From: Klebsiella oxytoca NBRC 105695
GTDB taxonomy: Bacteria > Pseudomonadota > Gammaproteobacteria > Enterobacterales > Enterobacteriaceae
Reading direction: 5' to 3'
NCBI RefSeq assembly: GCF_001598695.1
Contig: NZ_BCZK01000004.1
Location: forward strand, 124,001-188,000
Length of the DNA stretch: 64,000 nucleotides
Shown: piece by piece, positions 1 to 10,657 of the stretch
Layout of the letters: each line of letters starts with the position of its first letter
How positions within the stretch are numbered: position 1 is the stretch's first letter
The notes under the pieces: generated by a model
Seen by the model: the letters and a program-made list of their open reading frames with translations, nothing else
What the model was told of the DNA's origin: nothing
The model's database searches: none
Position numbers and translations under genes: made by a program

Positions 1-131
1 ATTTTCACGGTTCAGTACCTGTCTGAGAGCGAGAGTAAACCGGGGAAGTGTGCCATAATCTGCCCGCCAGGAACATCACCACCCGGCCCTGAGTACAGTA
101 ATTTAGTACAGCACTACGCAAAGGATTAATC

Positions 132-1091
132 ATGACGCATCCCGTTTCAGGTATGTCCGATCGCCCTCCGGGGACAGGCGAACCTCCGCTCACTACCCAG
201 CAGCGCACCGCGCTTGAGCGGCTCATTACGCGCCTGGTGGCGTTAACATCGCAGCAAAGTGCGGAAGTGTGGGCCTGCGTAAAGCACGATCTGAGCCTGA
301 AAAACGACGCCCCGCTGTTGGCAAGCCATTTTGCGGCCGCCGAACACAGCCTGAACCAGCGCTTAATCCTTGCCCAACAGAATCACCACCGCCGGCAAAT
401 CCTGGCGCAGCTGAGCGAACTGCTGAACCAGGGTAATAATCGTCAGGCGGTCAGCGATTATATTCGTCAGCATGACGGTCAAACCGCGCTGCATGCGCTC
501 ACCCAGCCGCAGCTGGAGAACGTTTTGCAACTGCTGCAAAGCGGCCAGCTCTCGATTCCTCAGCCGCAGCAGCGCCCGCCAACCCATCGTCCACTGCTGC
601 CAGCGGAGCACAATACGCTCAATCAACAGGTGACCAAACTGGCAGCAGCTACCGGGGAGTCCAGCAAGCTCATCTGGCAGTCGATGCTGGAGCTAAGCGG
701 CGTCAAAAGCGGGGAACTGATCCCGGCGACCCACTTTACTCCCCTCTCTTACTGGCTCCATGCGCGGCAAACGCTCAGTACGCAGGCTACGCCGACGCTG
801 ATGTCATTGCAGGCCGCCTTGAAGCAGCCGCTTGAAGCCGCGGAGTGGCAAAGAGTGATGGATTTTGCGCAAACCAGCTGGCACGCAACGGCGCAAACGC
901 CGCTAAGCGCAGCCCAGCTGCTGACGCTGCTGAACAAAATTTTCGTGCTCAGGGTCGCCAGAGCGCAAGAGACGCTGGCGATCCCACCGGTTCAGGCGCC
1001 GCCTTCATCGCCGTGGCTGGCGTTTAAAAAGCCGTGGGCTATCGCGTTGACGCTGCTCGCGGGGCTTATTTTGCTGTGGTTAGTGATTTAA
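132..1091 (+). CDS. flk: Flk, regulator of flagellar hook/export specificity
   Basis: This 319-residue protein matches Flk (RflH) of enteric bacteria in length, layout and genomic place (before yfcJ and fabB). Flk is an inner-membrane-anchored cytoplasmic protein that prevents premature secretion of the anti-sigma factor FlgM before the flagellar rings and hook are complete. Visible features are a polar, Gln- and Leu-rich helical body, a Pro/Gln-rich linker near residues 140-155, and one hydrophobic C-terminal segment at about residues 300-318 that would anchor it as a tail-anchored protein. Its presence suggests a flagellated lineage. The start at 132 gives the N-terminus expected for the family; an in-frame ATG at residue 8 is an alternative. 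Confidence 0.9.
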   Translation: MTHPVSGMSDRPPGTGEPPLTTQQRTALERLITRLVALTSQQSAEVWACVKHDLSLKNDAPLLASHFAAAEHSLNQRLILAQQNHHRRQILAQLSELLNQGNNRQAVSDYIRQHDGQTALHALTQPQLENVLQLLQSGQLSIPQPQQRPPTHRPLLPAEHNTLNQQVTKLAAATGESSKLIWQSMLELSGVKSGELIPATHFTPLSYWLHARQTLSTQATPTLMSLQAALKQPLEAAEWQRVMDFAQTSWHATAQTPLSAAQLLTLLNKIFVLRVARAQETLAIPPVQAPPSSPWLAFKKPWAIALTLLAGLILLWLVI

Positions 1092-1096
1092 CCGCC

Positions 1097-1123
1097 TGTT
1101 CGGCCCGTATACCGGGCCGAACA
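1097..1123. terminator. Hairpin between convergent flk and yfcJ
   Basis: A perfect 11-bp stem (TGTTCGGCCCG / CGGGCCGAACA) with a 5-nt loop fills the 38-bp gap between the two convergent genes. The position fits a shared transcription terminator, although no strong T-run follows on either strand. Confidence 0.55.
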
Positions 1124-1129
1124 AAAGGC

Positions 1130-2305
1130 CTATTTACGCAGCGATACCAGCGTAATGAGGATCCCCAGCACGGCGCATATTGCCGCCGCCAGGAAGACGG
1201 AAGAATAGCCTAAAGAAGTCGCAAGCAATCCGGTAAGCGGGCCGGTGACGCCGTAGGAGATATCCTGAAACGCAGCGTAGCCGCCAAGCGCCGTTCCTCG
1301 AACCTGCGGCGGTACCCGCTTCACAACCTCTACGCCCAGCGCCGGGAAGATAAGCGAGCAACCGCAGCCGGTTAGCGCCGCGCCCGCCAGCGCGACCCAG
1401 GCATTGGGCGCCTGCCAGAGCAGCGCCAGGCCTACCGCCTCAATCAACAGCGAAACGATGGCCACTTTCACCCCACCGAAGCGGTCCGGCATCCAACCAA
1501 ACAGCACGCGCATCAGCACAAATGCTCCACCAAACGCGGTTAAGGTAAAACCGGCCATCGCCCAGCCGTTGCTGGCGAAATAGAGGGAGACGAACGTGCC
1601 TATCACCGCGAAACCGACGCCCTGCAGTCCAAGACCAATACCGGGCCGCCAGATCATTCCCACCACGCTCCACAGCGACGGACGCTCGCCGCCGTGGGCG
1701 GGAATTTTACGCACCGTGCCGTTAATTGCCCACGCCACCAGCGGCAGCACCATGGTGACGCCGGCCAGCGCTGCAACGCCGTAATGGCTGTAGATCAGCA
1801 GCCCCAGCGGAGCTCCGGCCGCCAGCGAGCCGTATATCGCCATGCCGTTCCACGACATCACTTTACCTGAGCGCATCGGGCCCACCAGCCCCATTCCCCA
1901 GCTTAAATTGCCGGTGAGCAGCTGGCTTTCACCAAACCCCAGGATCAGACGGCCCAGCACCAGCAGGCCAAACTTCGCCATTACGGGGACCGGCAGCAGC
2001 GCGGCGCATAGCCAGGCACCTCCAGCCAGCGCACAGGCCAGCATCCCCTGTAGCACAGAGCGTTTCGCGCCGTACTGGTCCGCCAGACGACCTGCATAGC
2101 CGCGGGTTAATACGGTCGCCAGAAACTGGATACCAACGGCGATACCAACCATGGTGTTGCCGAAGCCCAGTTCCTGATGGACGAACAAGGGGATAACCGG
2201 CAGCGGCAGGCCAACGGTCATATAGGTAAGAAAAACGGCGAAAGTGATCCGAAACAGCGAACCATTCGCTGAAGGCGTTTTTTTTGTTTCAGTGACTGCG
2301 GACAT
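1130..2305 (-). CDS. yfcJ: YfcJ, MFS transporter (UPF0226 type)
   Basis: This 391-residue protein has the twelve hydrophobic segments of a major facilitator superfamily exporter and carries the loop 2-3 motif [11 protein letters not shown] near residue 77. Its length and its place between flk and fabB identify it as YfcJ, an inner-membrane drug/arabinose-efflux-like transporter whose natural substrate is not established. It is transcribed alone, convergent with flk, and separated from fabB by the fabB terminator. Nothing in the sequence suggests damage. The family name is secure; the substrate cannot be read from the sequence. Confidence 0.88.
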   Translation of the reverse strand: MSAVTETKKTPSANGSLFRITFAVFLTYMTVGLPLPVIPLFVHQELGFGNTMVGIAVGIQFLATVLTRGYAGRLADQYGAKRSVLQGMLACALAGGAWLCAALLPVPVMAKFGLLVLGRLILGFGESQLLTGNLSWGMGLVGPMRSGKVMSWNGMAIYGSLAAGAPLGLLIYSHYGVAALAGVTMVLPLVAWAINGTVRKIPAHGGERPSLWSVVGMIWRPGIGLGLQGVGFAVIGTFVSLYFASNGWAMAGFTLTAFGGAFVLMRVLFGWMPDRFGGVKVAIVSLLIEAVGLALLWQAPNAWVALAGAALTGCGCSLIFPALGVEVVKRVPPQVRGTALGGYAAFQDISYGVTGPLTGLLATSLGYSSVFLAAAICAVLGILITLVSLRK

Positions 2306-2467
2306 GCTTTACTCCAGTTCGCAGAGTAAGGCGAGGTGATGGCCACGCCCTCTCCACCTGATTATCAGGTTTAAGGCGCGTTGGATGACGTTAAACGCTT
2401 ACGCATTATCTGAGAGAATAATGTTGTGGCAGGAGTTTGCCTTTACACCCATGGGTCTGTCAAGAAT

Positions 2468-2497
2468 ACAAAAAAGGGGAGCCGGCAGGCTCCCCTT
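2468..2497 (-). terminator. Rho-independent terminator of fabB
   Basis: On the minus strand a 10-bp perfect stem (AAGGGGAGCC with GGCTCCCCTT, 4-nt loop) is followed by a run of T (the A-run at 2469-2475 of the plus strand), 15 bases past the fabB stop codon. Confidence 0.85.
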
Positions 2498-2511
2498 GCA
2501 AAGCATGCTCG

Positions 2512-3729
2512 TTATGCGCTGTATTTACGCATCACCAGCGTGGCGTTAGTACCGCCAAAGCCGAAGCTGTTAGACATTACGGTAGTCAGCGCACGCTCGG
2601 TCGGCTCGGTCACAATGTTCAGACCAGCTGCCTGTTCGTCCATCTCTTCAATGTTGATGCTCGGGGCAATAAAGCCGTGTTCCAGCATCAGCAGAGAGTA
2701 GATAGCCTCCTGTACGCCAGCGGCGCCCAGGGAGTGACCGGTCATCGCTTTGGTCGCGGAGATAGCCGGGCTGTTATCGCCGAAGACTTCGCGAATCGCC
2801 CCCAGCTCTTTCACGTCGCCTACCGGCGTAGAGGTACCGTGGGAGTTCAGATAGTCAATCGGCGTATCTACGCCTTCCATCGCCATCTTCATGCAGCGAA
2901 CCGCACCTTCACCGGACGGGGCAACCATATCTGCGCCATCGGAAGTTGCGCCGTAGCCAACGATTTCAGCATAGATGTGCGCGCCGCGCGCCAGAGCATG
3001 TTCCAGCTCTTCAACCACAACCATACCGCCGCCGCCAGCAATAACGAAACCATCACGGTGGGTATCATAAGTACGGGAAGCTTTATCCGGCGTTTCGTTA
3101 TATTTGGTGGACAGCGCGCCCATCGCGTCGAACTCACACGCCATCTCCCAGCACAGCTCTTCGCCGCCACCGGCAAACACGATATCCTGTTTGCCCAGCT
3201 GGATTTGTTCCACAGCATTACCGATGCAGTGCGCAGACGTTGCGCAGGCGGAGCTGATAGAGTAGTTCACACCGTAAATTTTGAAAGGTGTTGCAAGGCA
3301 AGCGGAGACCGCGGATGCCATCGCCTTGGTCACCACATAAGGACCTACAGCTTTCAGACCGCGCGGGCTGCGCATGGCATCAGCGCCAAAAACCTGAGAT
3401 TTAGAAGAACCGCCAGAACCGGCAATCAGGCCCACGCGCGGGTTTTGCTGATAGACCTCATCTTTCAGGCCTGCATCTTCAATCGCCTGCTGCATGGAGA
3501 GATAGGAATAGATAGAGGCATCGTTCATGAAACGAACCACTTTACGGTCGATCAAACCGGTTGTATCCAGTTTAACGTTGCCCCATACGTGGCTGCGCAT
3601 TCCCGAATCTTTAAACTCTTCAGAGAAAGTGATCCCGGAGCGTCCTTCACGCAGAGATGCCAGGACTTCCTGCTGGTTATTACCAATACTGGAAACGATG
3701 CCCAGGCCAGTAATCACTGCACGTTTCAT
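2512..3729 (-). CDS. fabB: FabB, 3-oxoacyl-ACP synthase I
   Basis: FabB condenses malonyl-ACP with acyl-ACP in the cytoplasm and is the elongating enzyme needed to make unsaturated fatty acids. The 405-residue protein has the thiolase fold signatures: the catalytic cysteine in [10 protein letters not shown] (Cys162), the first histidine in [11 protein letters not shown] near residue 297, and the second in TGHSLGAAG near residue 332. It is nearly identical to the E. coli enzyme, with one residue fewer in the loop GSGGSSKSQ. The gene is divergent from mnmC, and the spacer holds a perfect FabR-type operator and a FadR-like site, which agrees with the known repression by FabR and activation by FadR. 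Confidence 0.98.
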   Translation of the reverse strand: MKRAVITGLGIVSSIGNNQQEVLASLREGRSGITFSEEFKDSGMRSHVWGNVKLDTTGLIDRKVVRFMNDASIYSYLSMQQAIEDAGLKDEVYQQNPRVGLIAGSGGSSKSQVFGADAMRSPRGLKAVGPYVVTKAMASAVSACLATPFKIYGVNYSISSACATSAHCIGNAVEQIQLGKQDIVFAGGGEELCWEMACEFDAMGALSTKYNETPDKASRTYDTHRDGFVIAGGGGMVVVEELEHALARGAHIYAEIVGYGATSDGADMVAPSGEGAVRCMKMAMEGVDTPIDYLNSHGTSTPVGDVKELGAIREVFGDNSPAISATKAMTGHSLGAAGVQEAIYSLLMLEHGFIAPSINIEEMDEQAAGLNIVTEPTERALTTVMSNSFGFGGTNATLVMRKYSA

Positions 3730-3776
3730 TCAATACCTCTGTAAGTCGCACTATATTAAGTTTCGAGTCGCACAAT

Positions 3777-3794
3777 AGCGTACACTTGTACGCC
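3777..3794. promoter_or_regulatory. FabR operator upstream of fabB
   Basis: AGCGTACACTTGTACGCC holds a perfect inverted repeat, GCGTACA-CT-TGTACGC. This is the form of the FabR (YijC) operators known upstream of fabA and fabB. It starts 48 bp upstream of the fabB start codon. Confidence 0.75.
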
Positions 3795-3797
3795 GAA

Positions 3798-3810
3798 CAA
3801 GTCCGATCAG
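3798..3810 (-). promoter_or_regulatory. Candidate FadR activation site of fabB
   Basis: On the minus strand CTGATCGGACTTG aligns to the FadR core CTGGTCNGACCAG with three mismatches, and it lies directly beside the FabR palindrome. FadR activation of fabB is established in E. coli; the exact site here is inferred from the match. Confidence 0.5.
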
Positions 3811-3887
3811 CCAATTTGTGTATAAATTTGCGCCCTCAGGCACACATCGTTAAGATCGTTCTACGCCTTGTGATTCGAGTAACTTAC

Positions 3888-5876
3888 GTGAAACAAAACG
3901 CCATACAACCTGCCAACCTGGAATTCAACGCTGAGGGTACACCTGTTTCCCGAGATTTCGACGATGTCTACTTTTCCAATGACAACGGTCTGGAAGAGAC
4001 GCGCTACGTTTTCCTCGACGGCAACCGGCTCAACGAACGTTTTTCAACACACTCACGTCCGTTATTTGTGGTTGCCGAAAGCGGGTTCGGTACCGGCCTT
4101 AACTTTCTGACGCTGTGGCAGGCGTTTGACGTTTTTCGCCGCGATAACCCTCAGGCTACCCTGCAAAGATTACACTTCATCAGTTTCGAAAAATTCCCGC
4201 TGCGCGCGGACGATCTGCGCCTCGCTCACCAGCACTGGCCGGAGCTTGCGCCCTGGGCCGAGCAGCTGCAGGCCCGTTGGCCGCTGCCGTTTGCCGGCTG
4301 TCATCGACTGCTGCTGGACGAGGGCCGCATCACGCTGGATTTATGGTTTGGCGATATTAACCAGCTGACCAACGAGCTGGACGACTCGCTCAATCAGCAG
4401 GTAGACGCCTGGTTTCTGGATGGCTTTGCGCCCGCCAAAAACCCGGACATGTGGACGGCGGAACTCTTTGCGGCAATGGCTCGCCTGGCGAGACCCGGCG
4501 GCACTCTGGCCACCTTTACCTCCGCAGGTTTTGTGCGCCGCGGGCTGGAGGAAGCCGGTTTCAGCATGCAGAAACGCAAGGGCTTTGGCCGCAAGCGAGA
4601 AATGCTCATCGGGGAAATGAATCAACGACTCAACTTTCCCGCGCGTGCGCCGTGGTTTGCCCGCAGCGGCACTGAACAGCGCGATGCGGCGATTGTTGGC
4701 GGAGGGATCGCCAGCGCCCTGCTCGCTCTGGCGCTGCTGCGGCGCGGGTGGCAGGTGACACTATACTGCGCCGATGACGCTCCGGCACAAGGCGCATCCG
4801 GCAATCGCCAGGGAGCGCTCTATCCGCTGCTCAGCCAGCACGACCCCGCCCTGGCCCGCTTTTTCCCCGCTGCATTTACTTTCGCTCGCCGCCTCTACGA
4901 CGATCTGCCGGTCATGTTCGATCATGACTGGTGCGGGGTGACGCAGCTGGGCTGGGATGAAAAAAGCGCGCATAAAATTGCCCAGATGGTTGAGCTTAAT
5001 CTGCCGCCGGAAATCGCCCTCGCCGTTAATGCGCAGAGCGCTGCGGAACAAGCAGGAGTGGAAACCGGCTGCGGAGGAATAACCTATCCTGCCGGAGGCT
5101 GGCTGTGCCCCCAGCAGTTAACCGCAGAACTGCTGGCGCTCGCCGCCACTCGCGGATTACGGGTTCACTACCGATATCCCGTAGAGACTATCAGCGCGGA
5201 CAATACCGGCTGGCAATTAAACGATCGTCAGTTTCATGAAGTCGTGGTGCTGGCCAATGGCCATCAGGTAACCCGCTTCAGCCAGACGGAGCATCTTCCG
5301 ATGTATCCCGTCGCCGGCCAGGTCAGCCATATACCAACAACGCCAGGGCTATCGTCTTTACGCCAGGTGCTGTGCTACAACGGCTACCTGACGCCGCAAA
5401 ACCCGCACAACCAGCAGCACTGCATCGGCGCCAGCTATCATCGTGGACAGACGGATACCGCGTTTAGCGCCGACGATCAGCAGCAGAATCGACAGCGTCT
5501 GATAGACTGTTTCCCGCAGGCGCAATGGACGCGGGAGGTTGACGTAAGCGCGAATGAGTCCCGCAGCGGCGTGCGCTGTGCGACGCGCGATCATTTGCCG
5601 ATGGTCGGCAGCGTGCCTGATTATGACGCGACCTTAAGTGAATATGCCTCGCTGGCTGAACATCAGGATAAGGCCAGAGCAGCGCCGGTTTACCGCAATC
5701 TTTATATGCTGGGAGCGCTGGGTTCGCGCGGCCTCTGCTCCGCCCCGCTCGCGGCAGAGATCCTCGCGGCGCAAATGAGCAATGAGCCATTACCGATGGA
5801 TCAAGAGACGCTAGCTGCGCTGAATCCGAACCGGCTATGGGTAAGAAAACTGCTGAAGGGGAGAGCGGTGAAATAA
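3888..5876 (+). CDS. mnmC: MnmC, bifunctional tRNA mnm5s2U34 biosynthesis protein
   Basis: MnmC completes 5-methylaminomethyl-2-thiouridine at the wobble position of several tRNAs. The C-terminal FAD oxidase domain (MnmC1) removes the carboxymethyl group, and the N-terminal SAM-dependent domain (MnmC2) methylates the product. The SAM-binding motif [11 protein letters not shown] is near residue 65. The FAD-binding motif [17 protein letters not shown] starts the second domain near residue 265. The GTG at 3888 is chosen as start because it gives the family N-terminus ([13 protein letters not shown]) and 662 residues; the reading frame extends upstream to an ATG at 3786, but that would run through the fabB operator region. 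It is divergent from fabB. Confidence 0.95.
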   Translation: MKQNAIQPANLEFNAEGTPVSRDFDDVYFSNDNGLEETRYVFLDGNRLNERFSTHSRPLFVVAESGFGTGLNFLTLWQAFDVFRRDNPQATLQRLHFISFEKFPLRADDLRLAHQHWPELAPWAEQLQARWPLPFAGCHRLLLDEGRITLDLWFGDINQLTNELDDSLNQQVDAWFLDGFAPAKNPDMWTAELFAAMARLARPGGTLATFTSAGFVRRGLEEAGFSMQKRKGFGRKREMLIGEMNQRLNFPARAPWFARSGTEQRDAAIVGGGIASALLALALLRRGWQVTLYCADDAPAQGASGNRQGALYPLLSQHDPALARFFPAAFTFARRLYDDLPVMFDHDWCGVTQLGWDEKSAHKIAQMVELNLPPEIALAVNAQSAAEQAGVETGCGGITYPAGGWLCPQQLTAELLALAATRGLRVHYRYPVETISADNTGWQLNDRQFHEVVVLANGHQVTRFSQTEHLPMYPVAGQVSHIPTTPGLSSLRQVLCYNGYLTPQNPHNQQHCIGASYHRGQTDTAFSADDQQQNRQRLIDCFPQAQWTREVDVSANESRSGVRCATRDHLPMVGSVPDYDATLSEYASLAEHQDKARAAPVYRNLYMLGALGSRGLCSAPLAAEILAAQMSNEPLPMDQETLAALNPNRLWVRKLLKGRAVK

Positions 5877-5891
5877 TAGCGGAGGAACCGT

Positions 5892-5914
5892 GCCCGGCGG
5901 GATGAACGCCGGGC
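5892..5914. terminator. Hairpin between convergent mnmC and yfcL
   Basis: An 8-bp GC-rich stem (GCCCGGCG / CGCCGGGC) with a 7-nt loop lies in the 63-bp gap between the two convergent genes. It is a likely shared terminator, without a strong T-run. Confidence 0.5.
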
Positions 5915-5939
5915 GTCGGCTTAAGGAAGCGCTACAGAA

Positions 5940-6218
5940 CTACGCCTGCATCGCCTTCTGATACAAACTGTCCCACATTCCCTGCACCAGTATCTGATCC
6001 GGCGGCGACAGTTCGCCCGCGCTGATGGCTTTTTCCAGGCTTTGGGTCACTTTATCATGCACCGCCTGCGCAGTATGCTCCCCTTCTCCTTCCAGCTCGG
6101 CCACCGCCAGCGTCAGGTGGCCGCGCAGATAACCGCCGGCAAACAGTTCATCATCACTGGCGTGGTCTACCATATTGTCAATTAACGCCAGAATGCGTGA
6201 TTCAAACTCCGCGATCAT
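5940..6218 (-). CDS. yfcL: YfcL family protein
   Basis: This 92-residue, acidic, helical, soluble protein matches YfcL in length and position, immediately after epmC in the same direction. It has no known enzymatic motif and its role is not established. The gap to epmC is 31 bp, so it is probably the last gene of the aroC-mepA-yfcA-epmC-yfcL transcription unit. It ends in front of the hairpin shared with mnmC. Confidence 0.85.
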   Translation of the reverse strand: MIAEFESRILALIDNMVDHASDDELFAGGYLRGHLTLAVAELEGEGEHTAQAVHDKVTQSLEKAISAGELSPPDQILVQGMWDSLYQKAMQA

Positions 6219-6249
6219 CTTCTTTCCTCATATTATGTAAAGCGTGGCC

Positions 6250-6798
6250 TTAGTGCAGGTCTTCCGGCCACGGGAACTGTTCTGCCGTCAAAGGCGGCGT
6301 TTGGTAATATTCTTGCAGCGCCTTGATAAAACGCGCGGGACGCTCAGGGATCCCTTGCTCCAGATAGATCATGACCTGGGCATGTACCCGCCGCTGAAAA
6401 GCGATCCGATCGGGTTCAAAATCCCCTTCCAGATTGTCGCAGCTGACGTTAAACGGATATCCCGCCGCCACGCAAAACAGCCAGTCGAACGCCTGAGGTT
6501 TCACCTCGACGTCTTCAAATTTTGACTGGGTCATCGCGTCGCGCCCGTCCGGGCAGTACCAGTAACCGAAATCAACCAGCTCGCGGCGCGCCTTTCCGGC
6601 AATGCACCAGTGCGAAATCTCGTGCAGCGCGCTGGCATAAAAGCCGTGGGCAAAGACGATGCGGTTATAGGGCACCTCTTCATCTGCTGGAAGATAGATC
6701 GGTTCGTCATCGCCTTTAATCAGACGGGTATTAAAATCATCGGCAAAACAGCCGTCGAAGATTTCGATCAGCTGTTCGTATTTATGCGTACTGTTCAT
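6250..6798 (-). CDS. epmC: EpmC, elongation factor P hydroxylase
   Basis: EpmC (formerly YfcM) is the iron-dependent hydroxylase that finishes the modification of elongation factor P after EpmA and EpmB have added beta-lysine to Lys34. The 182-residue length, the HEISHW metal-binding-like motif near residue 60 and the position next to yfcA and yfcL fit the family. Its ATG shares one base with the stop codon of yfcA (TAATG), which indicates translational coupling within the operon. Confidence 0.92.
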   Translation of the reverse strand: MNSTHKYEQLIEIFDGCFADDFNTRLIKGDDEPIYLPADEEVPYNRIVFAHGFYASALHEISHWCIAGKARRELVDFGYWYCPDGRDAMTQSKFEDVEVKPQAFDWLFCVAAGYPFNVSCDNLEGDFEPDRIAFQRRVHAQVMIYLEQGIPERPARFIKALQEYYQTPPLTAEQFPWPEDLH

Positions 6799-7607
6799 TA
6801 GTTCATCCCCAACCAGCGGAGGATCTCCTGTCCATGGCTATCATAAAGAAGTTTCGCGCTCATCACCGCCGACACCACAACGATCATTGGCCGAATCAGT
6901 GACTGTCCTTTGCTCAGCACCAGTCGAGATCCCGCGCGAGCGCCGATAAACTGCCCGGCCATCATCACAAAGCCGGTCGCCCAAATCACCTTACCGCCAA
7001 TAATAAACAGCAGCAGGCCGCCAACGTTGGACGTCGCGTTAAGCAATTTTGCATGCGCGGTCGATTTCGCCAGATTGAACCCCGCCAGGGTGACGAAAGC
7101 CAACGCGTAAAAGGATCCGGCGCCCGGGCCAAAGAAACCATCGTAAAAACCGACGCAGCCGCCAGCCACCAGGGCAAACGGCAGACCGTACAGACGTCGC
7201 TGCCGGTCCTCTTCGCCGAGTTTCGGCATCAGCAGAAAATAGAGGCCAATGCCGATAACCAGGATTGGCAGTATCTGTTTGAGAACATCAGACTGGACGT
7301 GCTGGACCAGCAGCGCGCCGCCGGTCGAGCCGAGAAAGGTCATCAGAATATTGAGCTTCTGGTCGGCCAGATTCACTACCTTGCGGCGGATGAAATAAAG
7401 CGAAGCGGACAGCGACCCGCCGCAGGCCTGCAGCTTATTCGTTGCCAGCGCCTGCGCTGGAGGAAGACCCGCCGCCATCAGGGCCGGGACGGTTAATAGC
7501 CCGCCGCCGCCCGCCAGGGAGTCAATAAATCCCGCCAGAATGGCCACGAAAAACAGCACCACCATTACCGTCGGCGATACCATAAAAAGATCGATAAAAC
7601 TATCCAT
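6798..7607 (-). CDS. yfcA: YfcA, TauE/SafE-family membrane transporter
   Basis: This 269-residue inner-membrane protein has about eight hydrophobic segments and the TSUP/TauE/SafE signature near the N-terminus (GFIDSLAGGGGLLTVPAL). Members of the family export sulfite or sulfonates; the substrate of YfcA itself is not established. It lies between mepA and epmC, and both junctions overlap by one base (TAATG), so the three genes are co-transcribed and probably translationally coupled. Confidence 0.92.
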   Translation of the reverse strand: MDSFIDLFMVSPTVMVVLFFVAILAGFIDSLAGGGGLLTVPALMAAGLPPAQALATNKLQACGGSLSASLYFIRRKVVNLADQKLNILMTFLGSTGGALLVQHVQSDVLKQILPILVIGIGLYFLLMPKLGEEDRQRRLYGLPFALVAGGCVGFYDGFFGPGAGSFYALAFVTLAGFNLAKSTAHAKLLNATSNVGGLLLFIIGGKVIWATGFVMMAGQFIGARAGSRLVLSKGQSLIRPMIVVVSAVMSAKLLYDSHGQEILRWLGMN

Positions 7608-8431
7608 TAAAGAACATGCTCATCCAGTAGCGCCTGGCAGGAAGGCGGCAGCGGAGGCGGCGTCTTCTTCACAGGTGGGGTTGATCCTGGTTTAGGGGGT
7701 TCAAACCAGCTTTGCAATTCCGCACCGCAGCCATCGCCGGCCGGTGGCGGAGCCTGATCTTCGCACTCAAGGCTGCCTGCCGGACAGCGCAGGCGCACGT
7801 GCATATGCGCCCGGTGCTGGAACCATGGGCGAACTTTGCGTAGCCAGTCGCGATCGTTACCGGCATCCAGGCACAACTGCTGCTTAATTGCCGGGTTGAC
7901 GAAAATACGCGTGACGTCGCTATCTTCCGCCGCCATCTTAATCAACTGGCTAATTTGCGGGCTCCACAACGACGGCACGACGCGCTTACCATCGCGGGCC
8001 ACCAGATCCAGCGCCTGCGGCTTCAGCAGCTGAGCTGAACTCCAGCGCGCCTGCGGAAGCTGCAGAAAAATATCGACGTCAAGCCCGGACTGATGGCTGG
8101 CATGACCGCCGTTGAAACGCCCCCCGGCCGGCATCCCCATATCGCCAATCAGTACCGTTCCCATACCTCTGTTATACGCCTGGTTGCTTAGACGCTGAAT
8201 AAACTGCACGAGATCCGGATGGCCGAAGTAGCGGCGCTGATCGGTACGCATCACCTGATAGCCGGTGGCGTTTAACGGCAGCGCCTGCGCGCCGACGATG
8301 CAGCCATTGGCAAATGCACCGATCGACTGCGGGCTGCCGCTGATGGGCTGGGAGATTTTCTGCCACGGCGTTGCCGCCAGGCTGGTACCGCTGGCGAGAA
8401 GCGCCAGCAGTGCGATAACGGTTTTTTTCAT
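7607..8431 (-). CDS. mepA: MepA, penicillin-insensitive murein DD-endopeptidase
   Basis: MepA is a periplasmic LAS-family zinc metallopeptidase that cuts D-Ala-meso-DAP cross-links in peptidoglycan. The protein has 274 residues with a signal peptide at residues 1-19 ([19 protein letters not shown]). The zinc ligands are visible in [11 protein letters not shown] (His and Asp near residues 113-120) and in HMHVRLRC near residue 211. A Pro-rich tail with several Cys residues follows, as in the E. coli enzyme. It starts three bases after the aroC stop and overlaps yfcA by one base. Confidence 0.95.
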   Translation of the reverse strand: MKKTVIALLALLASGTSLAATPWQKISQPISGSPQSIGAFANGCIVGAQALPLNATGYQVMRTDQRRYFGHPDLVQFIQRLSNQAYNRGMGTVLIGDMGMPAGGRFNGGHASHQSGLDVDIFLQLPQARWSSAQLLKPQALDLVARDGKRVVPSLWSPQISQLIKMAAEDSDVTRIFVNPAIKQQLCLDAGNDRDWLRKVRPWFQHRAHMHVRLRCPAGSLECEDQAPPPAGDGCGAELQSWFEPPKPGSTPPVKKTPPPLPPSCQALLDEHVL

Positions 8432-8434
8432 CTA

Positions 8435-9520
8435 TTACCAGCGTGGAATTGATGTCGTCACGTCGCCATTTTGCGCGCGCTGACGCATAAAGTGATCCAT
8501 AAGCACGATCGCCAGCATCGCTTCGGCAATCGGTACCGCACGAATGCCAACGCAGGGATCGTGACGCCCTTTGGTGATCATCTCGACTTCTTCGCCAGAG
8601 CGATTAATCGTATGTCCCGGAACGGTAATACTGGAGGTAGGCTTCAGCGCAATGTTCGCCACGATCTGCTGACCGCTGCTGATACCACCTAGAATGCCGC
8701 CCGCGTGGTTGCTCTGGAAACCCGCTTTGGTAATTTCATCGCGGTTTTCGCTGCCGCGAAGCTTCACCACCTCAAAACCATCGCCAATTTCCACGCCCTT
8801 CACCGCATTAATGCTCATCAGCGCGTGCGCAATGTCCGCATCGAGGCGGTCAAATACCGGCTCACCGAGCCCCGGCGGAACGCCATCGGCCACCACGGTT
8901 ACTTTCGCTCCGATGGAGTCGCCCTCTTTTTTCAGGCCTCGCATCAGTTCATCGAGCGCTTCAATTTTCTCTGGATCCGGACAGAAGAACGGGTTTTGTT
9001 CAACCTGTTCCCAATCTTTGATAGCCAGAGGAATATCCCCCATCTGGGTCAGGCAGCCGCGAATCACAATCCCGAATTTCGCGGCGAGGAATTTCTTGGC
9101 AATCGCTCCGGCAGCCACGCGCATAGCGGTTTCACGGGCAGAGGAACGACCGCCGCCGCGATAGTCGCGCAGGCCATATTTCTGTTCGTAGGTGTAGTCA
9201 GCGTGGCCCGGGCGGAAAACGTCTTTAATCGCGCCGTAATCCTGAGAACGCTGATCGGTATTCTCAATCAGTAGACCAATGCTGGTCCCGGTAGTCACCC
9301 CCTCGAATACGCCGGAGAGGATTTTAACCTGGTCCGGTTCGCGGCGCTGGGTAGTATAGCGCGATGTTCCCGGACGTCGGCGATCGAGATCGTGCTGCAG
9401 ATCGGCTTCGGTTAGCGGAATGCCGGGCGGTACGCCGTCGACGATACAGCCCAGCGCCAGGCCGTGCGATTCGCCAAACGTCGTGACGCGAAAGAGTTGT
9501 CCAATTGTGTTTCCTGCCAT
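8435..9520 (-). CDS. aroC: AroC, chorismate synthase
   Basis: AroC converts 5-enolpyruvylshikimate-3-phosphate to chorismate, the last shared step of aromatic amino acid synthesis, and needs reduced FMN. The ATG at 9520 gives the canonical N-terminus [20 protein letters not shown] and 361 residues. Family signatures seen are GESHG near residue 16, [16 protein letters not shown] and the [10 protein letters not shown] stretch near residue 125. The reading frame extends upstream to 9595 but that extension does not resemble the family. The gene heads the tightly packed aroC-mepA-yfcA-epmC-yfcL run and lies 37 bp after prmB. Confidence 0.97.
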   Translation of the reverse strand: MAGNTIGQLFRVTTFGESHGLALGCIVDGVPPGIPLTEADLQHDLDRRRPGTSRYTTQRREPDQVKILSGVFEGVTTGTSIGLLIENTDQRSQDYGAIKDVFRPGHADYTYEQKYGLRDYRGGGRSSARETAMRVAAGAIAKKFLAAKFGIVIRGCLTQMGDIPLAIKDWEQVEQNPFFCPDPEKIEALDELMRGLKKEGDSIGAKVTVVADGVPPGLGEPVFDRLDADIAHALMSINAVKGVEIGDGFEVVKLRGSENRDEITKAGFQSNHAGGILGGISSGQQIVANIALKPTSSITVPGHTINRSGEEVEMITKGRHDPCVGIRAVPIAEAMLAIVLMDHFMRQRAQNGDVTTSIPRW

Positions 9521-9557
9521 CACGGCTCCGTTCTTGTCGTTATGTTTGCGTGTTGTT

Positions 9558-10490
9558 TTAGTCTTTATAGATGCCGAAATGCGCGCGGGCGGCAATCAGC
9601 TGCGGTTTAGTCAGCATAAAGACGCCATCGCCGCCGTTTTCAAACTCCAGCCAGGTAAATGGAACGTCAGGATACTGTTCCATCAGATGTACCATGCTGT
9701 TGCCGACTTCACAAATCAGGATACCGTCATCGCTGAGATAATCCGGCGCGCAGGCCAGGATCCGCCGAGTTAGCTTCAGGCCATCGCTACCGGACGCCAG
9801 GCCGAGAACCGGTTCATGACGATATTCACCCGGCAGGTCGGACATATCTTCTTCATCGACGTACGGCGGATTAGTGACGATCAGATCGTATTGCACCTTC
9901 GGCAGGTCGCGGAACAGATCGGAGCGAATTGGCGTCACGTGGTGAATTAAGCCATGGTCTTCTACGTTCTGCTCGGTAACGGCCAGCGCATCAGGGGAAA
10001 TATCGACCGCATCGACTTCCGCTTCCGGAAAAGCGTAAGCGCAGGCGATAGCGATACAGCCGCTGCCGGTGCACATATCGAGGATGTGCTGCGGATAGTG
10101 GTCAATCAGGCCGGAAAAATGGTTATTAATGAGTTCGCCAATCGGCGAGCGCGGCACCAGCACGCGCTCATCGACGTAAAACTCATGTCCGCAGAACCAG
10201 GCTTTGTTGGTCAGATAAGCGACCGGAATGCGTTCGTTAATGCGGCGAATCACGCGCTCAACGATTCGGTGTTTCTCACTGGAAGTCAGGCGCGCGGTGC
10301 GCATATCTTCCGGAATATCGAGCGGCAGATACAGCGACGGCATCACCAGCTGCACCGCTTCGTCCCACGGGTTGTCGGTACCGTGTCCGTACCAGATATT
10401 TGCAGCGCTGAAGCGACTAACCGCCCAACGCAGCATGTCCTGAATGGTATGAAGCTCATTAACGGCTTCATCAACAAAAATTTTATCCAC
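9558..10490 (-). CDS. prmB: PrmB, ribosomal protein uL3 N5-glutamine methyltransferase
   Basis: PrmB methylates a glutamine (Gln150 in E. coli) of ribosomal protein uL3 with S-adenosylmethionine. The 310-residue product has the SAM motif [14 protein letters not shown] and the catalytic NPPY motif ([11 protein letters not shown]) that binds the target glutamine. The GTG at 10490 gives the family N-terminus ([12 protein letters not shown]); the open frame reaches upstream to 10697 but then overlaps the divergent smrB promoter and gene start. It lies just upstream of aroC, as in E. coli. Confidence 0.95.
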   Translation of the reverse strand: MDKIFVDEAVNELHTIQDMLRWAVSRFSAANIWYGHGTDNPWDEAVQLVMPSLYLPLDIPEDMRTARLTSSEKHRIVERVIRRINERIPVAYLTNKAWFCGHEFYVDERVLVPRSPIGELINNHFSGLIDHYPQHILDMCTGSGCIAIACAYAFPEAEVDAVDISPDALAVTEQNVEDHGLIHHVTPIRSDLFRDLPKVQYDLIVTNPPYVDEEDMSDLPGEYRHEPVLGLASGSDGLKLTRRILACAPDYLSDDGILICEVGNSMVHLMEQYPDVPFTWLEFENGGDGVFMLTKPQLIAARAHFGIYKD

Positions 10491-10657
10491 GCTATCCCCC
10501 AGGGCACGCTCTGCTATAAATTCGGCGGCTAGTTTGCCACGAAGACGGGGATAAATCAGCATTCTTACGTCACGCTGAGGGGGAAAAAGAGGTTTTCCTT
10601 GCCTGGATGCGTGGCGAGTCGGGTAAACTACCGGCAAAGAAAAAATGAGACCAGGTA

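Noticed and set aside
2437-3744. Long plus-strand open frame (435 codons) opposite fabB
   Set aside because: It is the antisense shadow of the strongly conserved fabB gene, with no ribosome site and no family-like protein sequence.
3786-3887. Upstream extension of mnmC to the ATG at 3786
   Set aside because: The extra 34 residues do not resemble MnmC and would overlap the FabR and FadR operator region; GTG at 3888 gives the family N-terminus.
9521-9595. Extended start of aroC at 9595
   Set aside because: The 25 added residues are not seen in chorismate synthases, and the extension overlaps the end of prmB.
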